From the NCBI GenBank assembly GCA_023435565.1, contig JAEYRN010000103.1:1-64000 (forward strand): 64,000 nucleotides of DNA. Direction: 5' to 3'. The position numbers and the translations under genes were made by a program. The DNA comes from Bacillota bacterium. GTDB taxonomy: Bacteria > Bacillota > UBA4882 > UBA8346. The notes beneath the pieces are model-generated. The model did no database searches, had not been told where the DNA came from, and saw nothing but the letters and a program-made list of their open reading frames with translations. Numbering within the stretch: the stretch's first letter is position 1; the number at the start of each line of letters is the position of its first letter. Shown piece after piece: positions 44,562 to 52,305 of the stretch.

Positions 44562-45020
44562 TCAACAACCAGGAAGTACGCCTTTTTTCGACTTATTCTT
44601 TAACCATAAAGAAGCTCCGAGACCTAATATTGAATGACTAAAAAAAGCACTTAAACTAGTACCAATATCTGTGGGAGTTAATCGTACAACTTCGAAATTA
44701 ACAACTAAACCAAACAAACCCATCCACAATAACCAAGCTAATCCCAGCCCTTTTATCTCAAAATACCTTCTTCCGGTTTTATTTAATAAATATAATAACA
44801 ACACCCCAAAACTAGCCCCAAGTAAAAAGTCTCCTAATGTTCCTAAAATCTTTGCTCCAAACTGATTAACGTTTTCCGGTTTAACAAAAATTGATGCCGC
44901 CACTTGCCAATATGAATACTTAGCCCAGCCTAAAGCAACCGAGACATAGTTAAATAATTCCTTAAAGATGTTTCCTATTACACCAGCTAAAGCTCCTGTA
45001 ACAATCAAATCCTCTTCCAT
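44562..45020 (-). CDS. Hypothetical four-helix membrane protein
   Basis: A 152-residue protein with about four membrane segments (IVTGALAGVIGNIFKELFNY, TLGDFLLGASFGVLLLYLL, LAWLLWMGLFGLVVNF and the last near 125-145). It recalls small uncharacterised membrane proteins of Bacillota, without a family name I can give. GGAGGGG precedes ATG 45020; the longer frame to 45062 is unlikely. Confidence 0.65.
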   Translation of the reverse strand: MEEDLIVTGALAGVIGNIFKELFNYVSVALGWAKYSYWQVAASIFVKPENVNQFGAKILGTLGDFLLGASFGVLLLYLLNKTGRRYFEIKGLGLAWLLWMGLFGLVVNFEVVRLTPTDIGTSLSAFFSHSILGLGASLWLKNKSKKGVLPGC

Positions 45021-45197
45021 TAACAGCCCCTCCAATTTTTGTTTATTTATATCTTTCCCCAAACAAGAGAAGATATGTTCGGAACCAATGGTGATGTGGT
45101 TTTAAAAAAATTAAAAAAAAGCAATAAATGTTAACTTTTAAATACCAAAATGAGTTATCATTAAATTTGACCCAATTTTAACTATTGAGGTGGACTA

Positions 45198-45992
45198 ATG
45201 TCGAGCTTACTTTTAGAGGCGGGAAGCAGCATCATTTCTCAGATTATTCAATTTACCATCGGATTCGTTTTGGCCCTCTTTATCTACTATTTTCCGGACC
45301 AAAAATGGGATTCGAAAAGCAAGAACGATTACATAATTATCATCGCAACCTCTTTGCTGGGGATACTCTTCCCATTAGAAATCTACGGATTAATCCCGAT
45401 TATCGCCGCTTTATCAAAAATCGGTTTTCCCTTATATACAACGCTGCCCTTAATTATCTCCAATACTCTCTTCAATACACTCGTTCCTTTTTTCGATCCC
45501 TCTTTTACCTGGAGAACGGGCATACCAAGAATCGTTATGGCCTTTCTGGCGGGAATCATTGCCGGAGTTATCGCTAAAACTTTCCGGTTTGCGAATAACG
45601 GTTTCTTAAAAAGAAGCATCCTGAATCCGGTGTTTCATAAACCGGAAAGCGCCGTGGAAACAATTAAAAGTTACCTCAAATCCTTAGGCATTATTGGAAT
45701 TTATCTCATCATCGGCGTTATTGCCAATCATTTTATAGAAAGATTTGATATCACCCAAATCATCTTCCGTCTGGCCTATGCCCCCCAACTTGGTTTTTTG
45801 GCAAAGTATTTCTTAATGATCTCTACCAGATCCCTATTTTTATTGGCCATGGTTACCTTAAACGTTTTAATTAATCCGATTAGGTTATCGGGTATCTTCA
45901 CCTTATTTGGAATTAAAGGAATTAGTTTATACACAGGTTATTTATCCTGTTTAATAACGGTCCTGGTTATTTTAAGTTTGGCGATTTCATAA
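45198..45992 (+). CDS. ArsP-like permease, divergent copy
   Basis: A 264-residue membrane protein with about eight helices, built as two similar halves. LLGILFPLEIYGLIPIIAAL matches the first-half motif of the DUF318/ArsP permease family (compare SPLCMYGTVPLVAVL in the protein at 47178-48089) but lacks its cysteine, and the second-half CGGGTIP motif is missing. It may therefore be a divergent partner rather than a full transporter. GAGGTGG fixes the start. It heads a group of permease and DUF362 genes. Confidence 0.7.
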   Translation: MSSLLLEAGSSIISQIIQFTIGFVLALFIYYFPDQKWDSKSKNDYIIIIATSLLGILFPLEIYGLIPIIAALSKIGFPLYTTLPLIISNTLFNTLVPFFDPSFTWRTGIPRIVMAFLAGIIAGVIAKTFRFANNGFLKRSILNPVFHKPESAVETIKSYLKSLGIIGIYLIIGVIANHFIERFDITQIIFRLAYAPQLGFLAKYFLMISTRSLFLLAMVTLNVLINPIRLSGIFTLFGIKGISLYTGYLSCLITVLVILSLAIS

Positions 45993-46007
45993 TTCCTGGA
46001 TTTTTCA

Positions 46008-46065
46008 TTTTGACACACTATATTGATAGACTAATCCGGGTTGGACACCATATATTGTGTCAAAA
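46008..46065. promoter_or_regulatory. TTTTGACACA inverted repeat
   Basis: TTTTGACACA (46008-46017) and TGTGTCAAAA (46056-46065) are perfect 10-bp arms extending to about 15 of 16 matches through TATAT. It lies 64 bases before the DUF362 gene without a T run, so it may be an operator. Confidence 0.45.
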
Positions 46066-46128
46066 CCTTACTAAAGGTAACTATGAAAATCACTCAAGTA
46101 TGATTCAATAATTTACGGGGAGGAATTA

Positions 46129-47163
46129 ATGATGAAATTGATTAAAAATCTCATTATTTTCAGCATGATTCTGATTCTGGCATTTAGTTTAACGGCTGGT
46201 ATCAATCAAGCAAACCGGTACACGGCGCAGGCTGCGAATGATTCGGCAATACCGGGCCATGTCGGAGGATTACTTAAAAAAGCCATGGCCGGACCCGACC
46301 CCAATCCGATCGTCGGAATCGGCAGAGGGACCGATTACGCCAAGGTTACCATGGAAGCGGTTACAAATGCCGGCGGATTAAATACTCTTATCAAAAAAGG
46401 CGATGTAGTATTAATTAAGCCGAATATTTGCGGATATGCCGCGGCCGGCGCTCCGATCATCACCGACTACCGGACCGTCGAGGCAATCGTCAAAAAAGCT
46501 GCGGAACTGGGAGCATCCAAAATTGTAATCGCCGAAGGGACCATTTCCGGTAACGCCTTTGAAAGCTCCTTAGTAAGACTCAATAAATATGATACCATTC
46601 AAGGGGTCCAATTAATCAACCTCAATGCTTTTGACAAGGATGATTGTTATAAATTGAAACCCCAAAAAAGTCTCACCGGGGCCGAATTTTATATCCCCAA
46701 AATCTTTATGGATGCCGATGTAGTAATCAACGTAGCCAAATTAAAAACCCATTTTCAACCGGAAGCGGTAATCTCATTAAGCCTCAAAAACTCTTTCGGT
46801 GTGCCTCCCGGGAAAATTTACGGGACCGGTTATAAAAACGGCCTCCATATGCTGGGGTTAAAAGAAGCCATCATCGACCTCAACCGGATCCGCAAACCCG
46901 ACCTTTCCGTAATTGAAGGAATCGTCGGCGGCGAAGGTTACGGACCGTTATATAATGACCCGGTCAAGTCGGAGATCATCTTTGCCGGTAAAGACTTAGC
47001 TGCATTGGATACCGTCGCTTTGACTTTTATGGGATTTAATGTTGAAGAAGTCCCCCATGTGGCATTGGCCGGAAAAGAAGGCCTGGGAATAACGGACCTT
47101 AGTAAAATAAAAATAGTCGGCGCAGACTTGAACGCGATTAAAATGAAAAAATTTGAAAGGTAG
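46129..47163 (+). CDS. DUF362 protein with signal peptide
   Basis: A 344-residue protein. An N-terminal hydrophobic signal (IKNLIIFSMILILAFSLTAG) implies export. The DUF362 domain follows: LIKKGDVVLIKPNICGY, AAELGASKIVIAEGT, DADVVINVAKLKTHFQPEAV, LSLKNSFGVPPGKIYG and VIEGIVGGEGYGPLYNDPV. It has no ferredoxin module, unlike the second DUF362 protein at 48421. DUF362 function is unknown; a link with metal or redox chemistry is suspected. GGGGAGG precedes the start. An ArsP-like permease follows after 14 bp. Confidence 0.88.
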   Translation: MMKLIKNLIIFSMILILAFSLTAGINQANRYTAQAANDSAIPGHVGGLLKKAMAGPDPNPIVGIGRGTDYAKVTMEAVTNAGGLNTLIKKGDVVLIKPNICGYAAAGAPIITDYRTVEAIVKKAAELGASKIVIAEGTISGNAFESSLVRLNKYDTIQGVQLINLNAFDKDDCYKLKPQKSLTGAEFYIPKIFMDADVVINVAKLKTHFQPEAVISLSLKNSFGVPPGKIYGTGYKNGLHMLGLKEAIIDLNRIRKPDLSVIEGIVGGEGYGPLYNDPVKSEIIFAGKDLAALDTVALTFMGFNVEEVPHVALAGKEGLGITDLSKIKIVGADLNAIKMKKFER

Positions 47164-47177
47164 TTTAACCTATAAAA

Positions 47178-48089
47178 ATGGGCGTATCTTTCATTGATGA
47201 TTTCTATTTTATTCTCCATTTTTTTAACTTTCAGCTAAAGGCATTTTTCCCGTATTGGATTGCCGGGCTGATCGCCGGTTCATTGATTTCGGTGTTCGGT
47301 ACTGCAAAGATCGGTTCGATAGTAGCAGGGCTGGACACTAAGAAATTCAGTTTCGGAAAGGTATTCCTTGCCTCCGTCCTGGGCGCCGTCTCTCCCCTTT
47401 GTATGTACGGGACCGTACCGTTAGTCGCCGTACTTGGGCGAAAAGGCGTGGCTGAGTATCTAATCGCCGCTTTTATGGTCAGTTCCATTTTAATTAATCC
47501 CAACCTCTTTGTTTTCAGTTTCGCGCTGGGTACCCCCCTGGCATTAACCCGGCTGTTTCTTGCGCTAGCCGCAGGAATTACCGCCGGGATCTTAATCTAC
47601 CTGTTTTTTAGAAAAAAGAACTTTTTTCGTTTTGATAATTTTGAAGGAAAGGCTAAATCTCAATCTCAATTACCGGTGTTAAAGTTATTGCTGTATGATA
47701 TTTACCGGGCTATTCGCATCACCGGGCCTTATTTGATAGCCGGATTATTATTAACATCCATCTTTGAAAGGTATCTCTCCAAAGAACTAGTCAAATTAGC
47801 CTTCGGAAATTATCACGGTTTAGGGATTATTCTAGCGGCTTCCCTAGGCGTGCCGATCTATGTATGCGGCGGCGGTACGATTCCCATTTTAAAGGGCTGG
47901 CTGGATAGTGGAATGGGGCCGGGAGCGGCCATTGCCTTTATGATCACCGGCCCCGCCACCAAAGTCACCAATCTTAGCGCTGTAAAAATTATCCTGGGAA
48001 TCAAAAATCTGATTCTATTTATCGCTTTCAATTTCGTTTTTGCAATTTTAGCGGGGATTGTGATAGACTGGGTTTACTTGATAAAATGA
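47178..48089 (+). CDS. ArsP/DUF318-family permease
   Basis: A 303-residue membrane protein with about eight helices. The two half-repeats carry SPLCMYGTVPLVAVLGRKG and VPIYVCGGGTIPILKGWLD, each with a cysteine, the pattern of ArsP/DUF318 permeases that export organo-metalloid or metal compounds. A FMITGPATKVTNL segment matches the paired substrate-site region. It has no clear ribosome binding site and starts 14 bp after the DUF362 gene, suggesting translational coupling. Confidence 0.85.
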   Translation: MGVSFIDDFYFILHFFNFQLKAFFPYWIAGLIAGSLISVFGTAKIGSIVAGLDTKKFSFGKVFLASVLGAVSPLCMYGTVPLVAVLGRKGVAEYLIAAFMVSSILINPNLFVFSFALGTPLALTRLFLALAAGITAGILIYLFFRKKNFFRFDNFEGKAKSQSQLPVLKLLLYDIYRAIRITGPYLIAGLLLTSIFERYLSKELVKLAFGNYHGLGIILAASLGVPIYVCGGGTIPILKGWLDSGMGPGAAIAFMITGPATKVTNLSAVKIILGIKNLILFIAFNFVFAILAGIVIDWVYLIK

Positions 48090-48140
48090 GTCTGCTGTTT
48101 ACTCTAGGATTTAGGTCTAAAACCAAATAAGTATTGACCC

Positions 48141-48301
48141 CCCTCATTCTATCTTTCTCCCCCAAGTGGAGAAACGAACAGCATTGCTTCGATGCTTTAA
48201 AAAGAGATAATGACATCGGATTTAACTCCTTGGTTTTGTTTTTCCCATCATGACATTGCGTTTCGTTTCTCTAAGGTGCCGGGAGAAAGATAGATTGAGG
48301 G
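48141..48301. repeat. Long inverted repeat (MITE-like)
   Basis: Arms of about 46 bp (48141-48186 and 48254-48301) with roughly 85% match: CCCTCATTCTATCTTTCTCC facing GGAGAAAGATAGATTGAGGG, both followed inward by GAGAAACGAA-type sequence. No ORF inside. Confidence 0.75.
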
Positions 48302-48420
48302 ATAGAACCGTATGTTATTACTTTCAATATTTATTAAGACTTTATTATAAAAATGCTTTCTTATCCAGACATTACTTACTAAACTTTATAATCATATTAC
48401 TTTATAAACAAGGTGAACAT

Positions 48421-49575
48421 ATGGACACAATTTCAATCGTTAAATGCAATGACTATGAAATATCCCAAGTAAAACACAGTATCGCCAAGTCCCTCGATCT
48501 TCTTGGGGGAATAAACTCATTTGTCAAACCGGGTGAAAAAATATTACTCAAGGTCAATCTGCTGATCCGCCGCAAACCCGAAAAAGTAACCACCACTCAC
48601 CCGGCAATTGCCCAAGCCATGGCGGAATTGGTGAAGGAAGCGGGTGGAATACCGATCATCGGCGACAGCCCCGGCGGTTATCATTTTTATAATCAAAAAA
48701 CCCTGGAAGCGGTCTATGAGACTTGCGGCATGAAAGAAGCAGCTGAGAAAAGCGGCGCGGAGTTGAATTATAACACCGAGGTGTTGGATATCCCATACCC
48801 TGAAGGGAAACTAATCAAATCAATCAAAACAATCAAACCAGTGCTCGAAGTCGATAAAATAATTAATCTGCCTAAAATCAAGACCCATATGATGACCGTA
48901 TACAGCGGCGCTGTAAAAAATCTCTTCGGGATTATTCCGGGAAGCTTTAAAGCCGAATACCATCTTAGATTTGAGGATAGTTACGATTTTGCCGACCTGC
49001 TGATTGATTTGTGTTTGTTCGCTAAACCCGTGTTAACTGTGATGGATGCGGTTATGGGAATGGAAGGATACGGACCGACCAACGGCAGTCCCAGACAAGT
49101 TGGATTAATCATCTCCGGGGCCAACCCTTATGCTCTGGATGTGGTAGCCGGCAGCATTATCGGTCTTCAGCCGGAACAAATTCCCACCGTCGTTAAATCA
49201 GTTGAACGGCGGTTATGTAGCGGCAAGTTAACCGATATCGACGTATTAGGGGAAAAAATATCTGACGTAACTGTACCCGATTTCTCCAAACCCACCTTAA
49301 AACTTTCTTTTAACTTATACAATCTATTATTACCAAAATTTATCTCCAAATGGCTAAACCGGAACATGAAAGCCAAACCGGTCTTTAATTTCGAAATTTG
49401 TAAAGGTTGCGGCATGTGCGCCAAAAGCTGCCCTCCCCAAGCCATTGAAATGATTAACGATAAGCCCCATGTTAATTTGAACCGTTGTATCAGTTGTTTT
49501 TGCTGCCATGAGCTATGTAACTTCGACGCTGTCCGGATCAAAAGGCCATGGTTCTTAAAGTTAATTCTAAAATAG
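48421..49575 (+). CDS. DUF362 protein with two 4Fe-4S clusters
   Basis: A 384-residue cytoplasmic protein. The DUF362 domain (residues 1-290) has FVKPGEKILLKVNLLIRRKP, IPIIGDSPGGYHFY, VDKIINLPKIKTHMMTVYSG and AVMGMEGYGPTNGSPRQVG. The C-terminal ferredoxin-like part has ICKGCGMCAKSCPPQAIEM and LNRCISCFCCHELCNFDAV, enough cysteines for two clusters. The open frame reaches 48250, but that part lies in the inverted repeat; AAGGTGAAC precedes ATG 48421. It probably works with the permease and exported DUF362 genes just upstream. Confidence 0.9.
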   Translation: MDTISIVKCNDYEISQVKHSIAKSLDLLGGINSFVKPGEKILLKVNLLIRRKPEKVTTTHPAIAQAMAELVKEAGGIPIIGDSPGGYHFYNQKTLEAVYETCGMKEAAEKSGAELNYNTEVLDIPYPEGKLIKSIKTIKPVLEVDKIINLPKIKTHMMTVYSGAVKNLFGIIPGSFKAEYHLRFEDSYDFADLLIDLCLFAKPVLTVMDAVMGMEGYGPTNGSPRQVGLIISGANPYALDVVAGSIIGLQPEQIPTVVKSVERRLCSGKLTDIDVLGEKISDVTVPDFSKPTLKLSFNLYNLLLPKFISKWLNRNMKAKPVFNFEICKGCGMCAKSCPPQAIEMINDKPHVNLNRCISCFCCHELCNFDAVRIKRPWFLKLILK

Positions 49576-49599
49576 GGTGTTTTTTAAGATGGTAGTTTA

Positions 49600-49860
49600 T
49601 AATAAATGTTCGTTCACAGTTCCCAGTTCACAACTGAAGGTTTAAAATTGGGCTAGTTGCCAGTTAAAAAATCCAATCGCCAGATGCTGTGGACGAATCC
49701 TTGAAATATTACCCGAAATTTTAACTGATAACTGTGAACAATACCTCAAAACATCTCCGAACTTATAACTGGGAACAGAGAACTGGAAAACTGTGAACGA
49801 AACCCGAAAGCATTCCCCAAGTTTTTAATTGTAAATTGTACATTGTAAATTGTACATTAT
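49600..49860. repeat. GTTCACAGTT-type and ACAATTTAC-type repeats
   Basis: GTTCACAGTTCCCAGTTCAC and the inverse AACTGGGAACAGAGAACTGG occur with ATTACCCGAAATTTTAAC spacers. The same repeat type fills 53545-53880, at the other side of the pilin and pilC genes. The last 35 bp are AT-rich GTACATTGTAAATT repeats. Confidence 0.6.
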
Positions 49861-49862
49861 TT

Positions 49863-50681
49863 TCAGTAGTCAAAAGTAATCACCCGCCCATCCAGACTCA
49901 TCGCTGTGTCAACCGTTCGGGCCGTAATCATAGTCATCTTGGCGGTAGTGCTATAAAGGCGGCTTTGGGGAATTAAGGATTTCAAAACGGACATACTCTC
50001 CCAGCTTAATACGGCCAAAGCATTATCTGCCGAATCAAAATACTCAAGTTTGATACGATACCTGATATTGGCGGTCAGATCAATGGATCCGCTCCACTCG
50101 CCCGAGCCAACCTCCCAATGGTCGATCAATAACTGATCGTTGACCCATAACCTAACACCATCGTCGGCATTGACATAAAAAGTATAGGTCTCGGAAAATT
50201 CCGGTTCCACATAACCCATCCAACGAACCGAAAAATCATCCGGCTGAATGCCGAAGACCGGAGAATTCAAATCCCAGTTAAAGTTAACCGTAGCGTCAAT
50301 CTGCTCCACAGCCGTACCGGTAAAATCAATGTTATCATAATAACTGACAGCTAACCCATCTCCGCTGCCAATTAATGAATTAGCCCAAGTCTGATTAACC
50401 GGATCATCGACAACATACTGGGTGACCCGGCGGTATTGATAATCTCCTTCGGTAACGAACCCGGTATCGGTCAAGGCCAGTCCGTCAAAGCTATAACTCC
50501 GGACTTCTTCCAAATGCTTCTCAAGGTAACGCCCTACATTAAATTGTTCCTGCCAGACCGGGACCCTCTGATAGGCAAAGGGAAGGGAAATAGCCAACCC
50601 GGCCGCGGCCAAAGCAAAAATAACCAAAGCGGCCATGACCTCAAGTAAACTACTCCCTTTTTCCCCTCGAAATCCGATCAT
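49863..50681 (-). CDS. Minor pilin with embedded PA14 domain
   Basis: A 272-residue prepilin. The N-terminus has a short leader and the class III-type methylation site G/SSLLEVMAALVIFALAAAGL. Residues of about 110-235 form a PA14-like beta domain (GLAVSYYDNIDFTG, DDFSVRWMGYVEPEFSETYT, YVNADDGVRLWVNDQLLIDH), typical of glycan-binding modules. The ending returns to a pilin-type sheet. It would sit at or in the pilus tip and bind a carbohydrate. It is the last gene of the pilin unit, beyond a terminator. Confidence 0.85.
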   Translation of the reverse strand: MIGFRGEKGSSLLEVMAALVIFALAAAGLAISLPFAYQRVPVWQEQFNVGRYLEKHLEEVRSYSFDGLALTDTGFVTEGDYQYRRVTQYVVDDPVNQTWANSLIGSGDGLAVSYYDNIDFTGTAVEQIDATVNFNWDLNSPVFGIQPDDFSVRWMGYVEPEFSETYTFYVNADDGVRLWVNDQLLIDHWEVGSGEWSGSIDLTANIRYRIKLEYFDSADNALAVLSWESMSVLKSLIPQSRLYSTTAKMTMITARTVDTAMSLDGRVITFDY

Positions 50682-50751
50682 TTAAGTCTCTACCTTTAAC
50701 TCATAATGTTTAAACAAAAGATATATCCTATACTTTGTTCACTTCGTTCAA

Positions 50752-50800
50752 AAAAAGAGAGGAAGACGTTAAATACATTAACGTCTTCCTCTCTCTTATA
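50752..50800 (-). terminator. Strong terminator after the third pilin gene
   Basis: A 17-bp stem (AGAGAGGAAGACGTTAA with its complement) is flanked by T and A runs on both sides, so it can act in both directions. It separates three pilin genes from the PA14 pilin. Confidence 0.9.
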
Positions 50801-50804
50801 TAAT

Positions 50805-51179
50805 CTATTTAACGGTTATATCGGGATAAGCCGTACTACCGCTACCAACAACAGCTTCGGTAGGATCAGTGGTATTGTCATAAGTATAAGCAGCAGCCGT
50901 ATATGGGTCAATTGGTACTGAATCCAATACAGCGCTATAAGGCGCGGCATCAACAGTCAAAGCGTTTAAGTTTGCCGGGAATGAACCGGTTATCGCTTTA
51001 TACGCTTTAATAGCAGTAGCTATCGTGCGGAAATCGGCTTGGACCCTCGAATCCTTTGCTTGGGTATCCAATCCTCCGAAACTAAGTAACGCCACTCCTG
51101 CCAGGATCGCCAAAATAATTACGACAAAGACGATTTCAATTAAGGTAAATCCGGCCTCGCTTTTCATAAGTTTCAACAT
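50805..51179 (-). CDS. Type IV pilin-like protein (candidate major pilin)
   Basis: A 124-residue prepilin: basic leader, site before FTLIEIVFVVIILAILAGV with the canonical Glu5, then a short globular domain with Asp- and Tyr-rich loops (VPIDPYTAAAYTYDN). The intact GFTLIE site and position before a strong terminator make it the best candidate major subunit. It resembles GspG in the loop DPY. It is under the c-di-GMP riboswitch unit starting at 52212. Confidence 0.88.
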   Translation of the reverse strand: MLKLMKSEAGFTLIEIVFVVIILAILAGVALLSFGGLDTQAKDSRVQADFRTIATAIKAYKAITGSFPANLNALTVDAAPYSAVLDSVPIDPYTAAAYTYDNTTDPTEAVVGSGSTAYPDITVK

Positions 51180-51235
51180 AATACATTACCACCTTTCGTT
51201 AGTTTGTTGTTGCCTTTTTCCTAAAAAAAGCGTTG

Positions 51236-51631
51236 TTACGGACCAAATGCCAAAATTAGGTCATCGGCAGCACCTCCGTCATCAATACCATTAGGACCTC
51301 TACTCCATATTTTAAAAAGACTCGGATTCGACGCATCAAATAAGTAATCGAGGGTCTGCGCAAATTTATCTTTCGACAATTCATCCAAATATCCGTCATT
51401 CGCCAAAGTTACCAAGGCGGCCGGAAATGCTTGATGTTTCATGTGATAAGTCCTGGCTGCGGCCCGAATTACTTTCAAATCGATCATAACCAGGTCTTTT
51501 GTCGCTTGGGTCTGTAATCCCGAATATGTCAAAGTCGCAATCGATAATAAAGTTATTAAGACCACCATTACAAAGACCGCCTCGATTACCGTAAAACCAG
51601 CTTCAGAGTTATTGTTCGCTCTTGGTGGCAT
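51236..51631 (-). CDS. Type IV pilin-like protein
   Basis: A 131-residue prepilin with site G/FTVIEAVFVMVVLITLLSI and a GspG-like C-terminus (WSRGPNGIDDGGAADD). AAAGGGAG precedes ATG 51631; the longer frame overlaps the neighbouring gene. Likely structural or minor pilin. Confidence 0.85.
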   Translation of the reverse strand: MPPRANNNSEAGFTVIEAVFVMVVLITLLSIATLTYSGLQTQATKDLVMIDLKVIRAAARTYHMKHQAFPAALVTLANDGYLDELSKDKFAQTLDYLFDASNPSLFKIWSRGPNGIDDGGAADDLILAFGP

Positions 51632-51656
51632 CCCAAAATACTCCCTTTCTCGTTTC

Positions 51657-52031
51657 TCACGGTAAAACAATCGTAACAACAATATCGTCGCCGGAATGAG
51701 TGTTATCGGTCCCATTAGGGCCTATACTATAAATGTACATATTAGTCGCGTCAGTCGCTCTTTTGTAGCTTGTTCCCGCCGCTGCAAACGGGTCATCCGG
51801 CAATTCCGGAAGATAATCAGGGACCAAATCATTTAATGTAGCGGGAGGATTATCCGTATCCAATATATATAGTCTGGCGGCTGCTTTCAAAGTTGCCAAA
51901 TCTCCCTCTGCAACTCTGGTTTTACCCTCATTTAAATAAAACCCTACCGACAACGTTGCTATCGAAGTGAGCATAGTAAGTATAATCACCGTAACCAATA
52001 CTTCTAAAAGAGTCATCCCTTTTTCGGACAT
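51657..52031 (-). CDS. Type IV pilin-like protein, first gene behind the riboswitch
   Basis: A 124-residue prepilin with a very short leader (MSEKG) and MTLLEVLVTVIILTMLTSI. The C-terminus YIYSIGPNGTDNTHSGDDIV is GspG-like with a calcium-binding-type loop. It is the first gene downstream of the c-di-GMP riboswitch and its terminator. Confidence 0.87.
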   Translation of the reverse strand: MSEKGMTLLEVLVTVIILTMLTSIATLSVGFYLNEGKTRVAEGDLATLKAAARLYILDTDNPPATLNDLVPDYLPELPDDPFAAAGTSYKRATDATNMYIYSIGPNGTDNTHSGDDIVVTIVLP

Positions 52032-52060
52032 TAGCTCTCCAGTCTAAACATTTGATAATT

Positions 52061-52091
52061 AAAATAGCTCCACGTATCAACGCAGAGCTAC
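52061..52091 (-). terminator. Terminator of the c-di-GMP riboswitch
   Basis: TAGCTCTGCGT and ACGTGGAGCTA form an 11-bp stem with two G-T pairs and loop TGAT, followed by TTTTAATT. It lies between the aptamer and the first pilin gene. Confidence 0.85.
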
Positions 52092-52120
52092 AGAAATAAA
52101 ATCAAAAAGTCAACTTTATT

Positions 52121-52212
52121 TTCGGCAACCCGGCGATCATGGCTAAACATCTATTATGTTTCGCTTTAGACCCGTAGCTTTGCGTCTCCAATTTTCACTG
52201 GATTTGCTATTG
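52121..52212 (-). promoter_or_regulatory. c-di-GMP-I (GEMM) riboswitch of the pilin unit
   Basis: On the minus strand: AGCAAATCCAGTGAAAATTG, GAGACGCAAAGCTACGGGTC, and ATGATCGCCGGGTTGCCG. These match the GEMM-I core (GCAAA, GAAA loop, GACGCAAAG, GCCGGG). The aptamer precedes three pilin genes and a terminator, so c-di-GMP probably sets pilin transcription. Confidence 0.93.
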
Positions 52213-52241
52213 TCGAATAAATGTTTATTTACTTTAATTTA

Positions 52242-52270
52242 AGTATAACACAACCTATTTTTAACGACAA
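52242..52270 (-). promoter_or_regulatory. Promoter of the pilin unit
   Basis: On the minus strand TTGTCG (52270-52265) and TATACT (52247-52242) are 17 bases apart, upstream of the riboswitch. Confidence 0.75.
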
Positions 52271-52305
52271 TAGCGATTCTACGAGGTATTTTATAATCAG
52301 CTTTG

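Noticed and set aside
48250..48420. N-terminal extension of the DUF362-ferredoxin protein
   Set aside because: It is encoded by the second arm of an inverted repeat and AT-rich spacer; ATG 48421 has the ribosome binding site.
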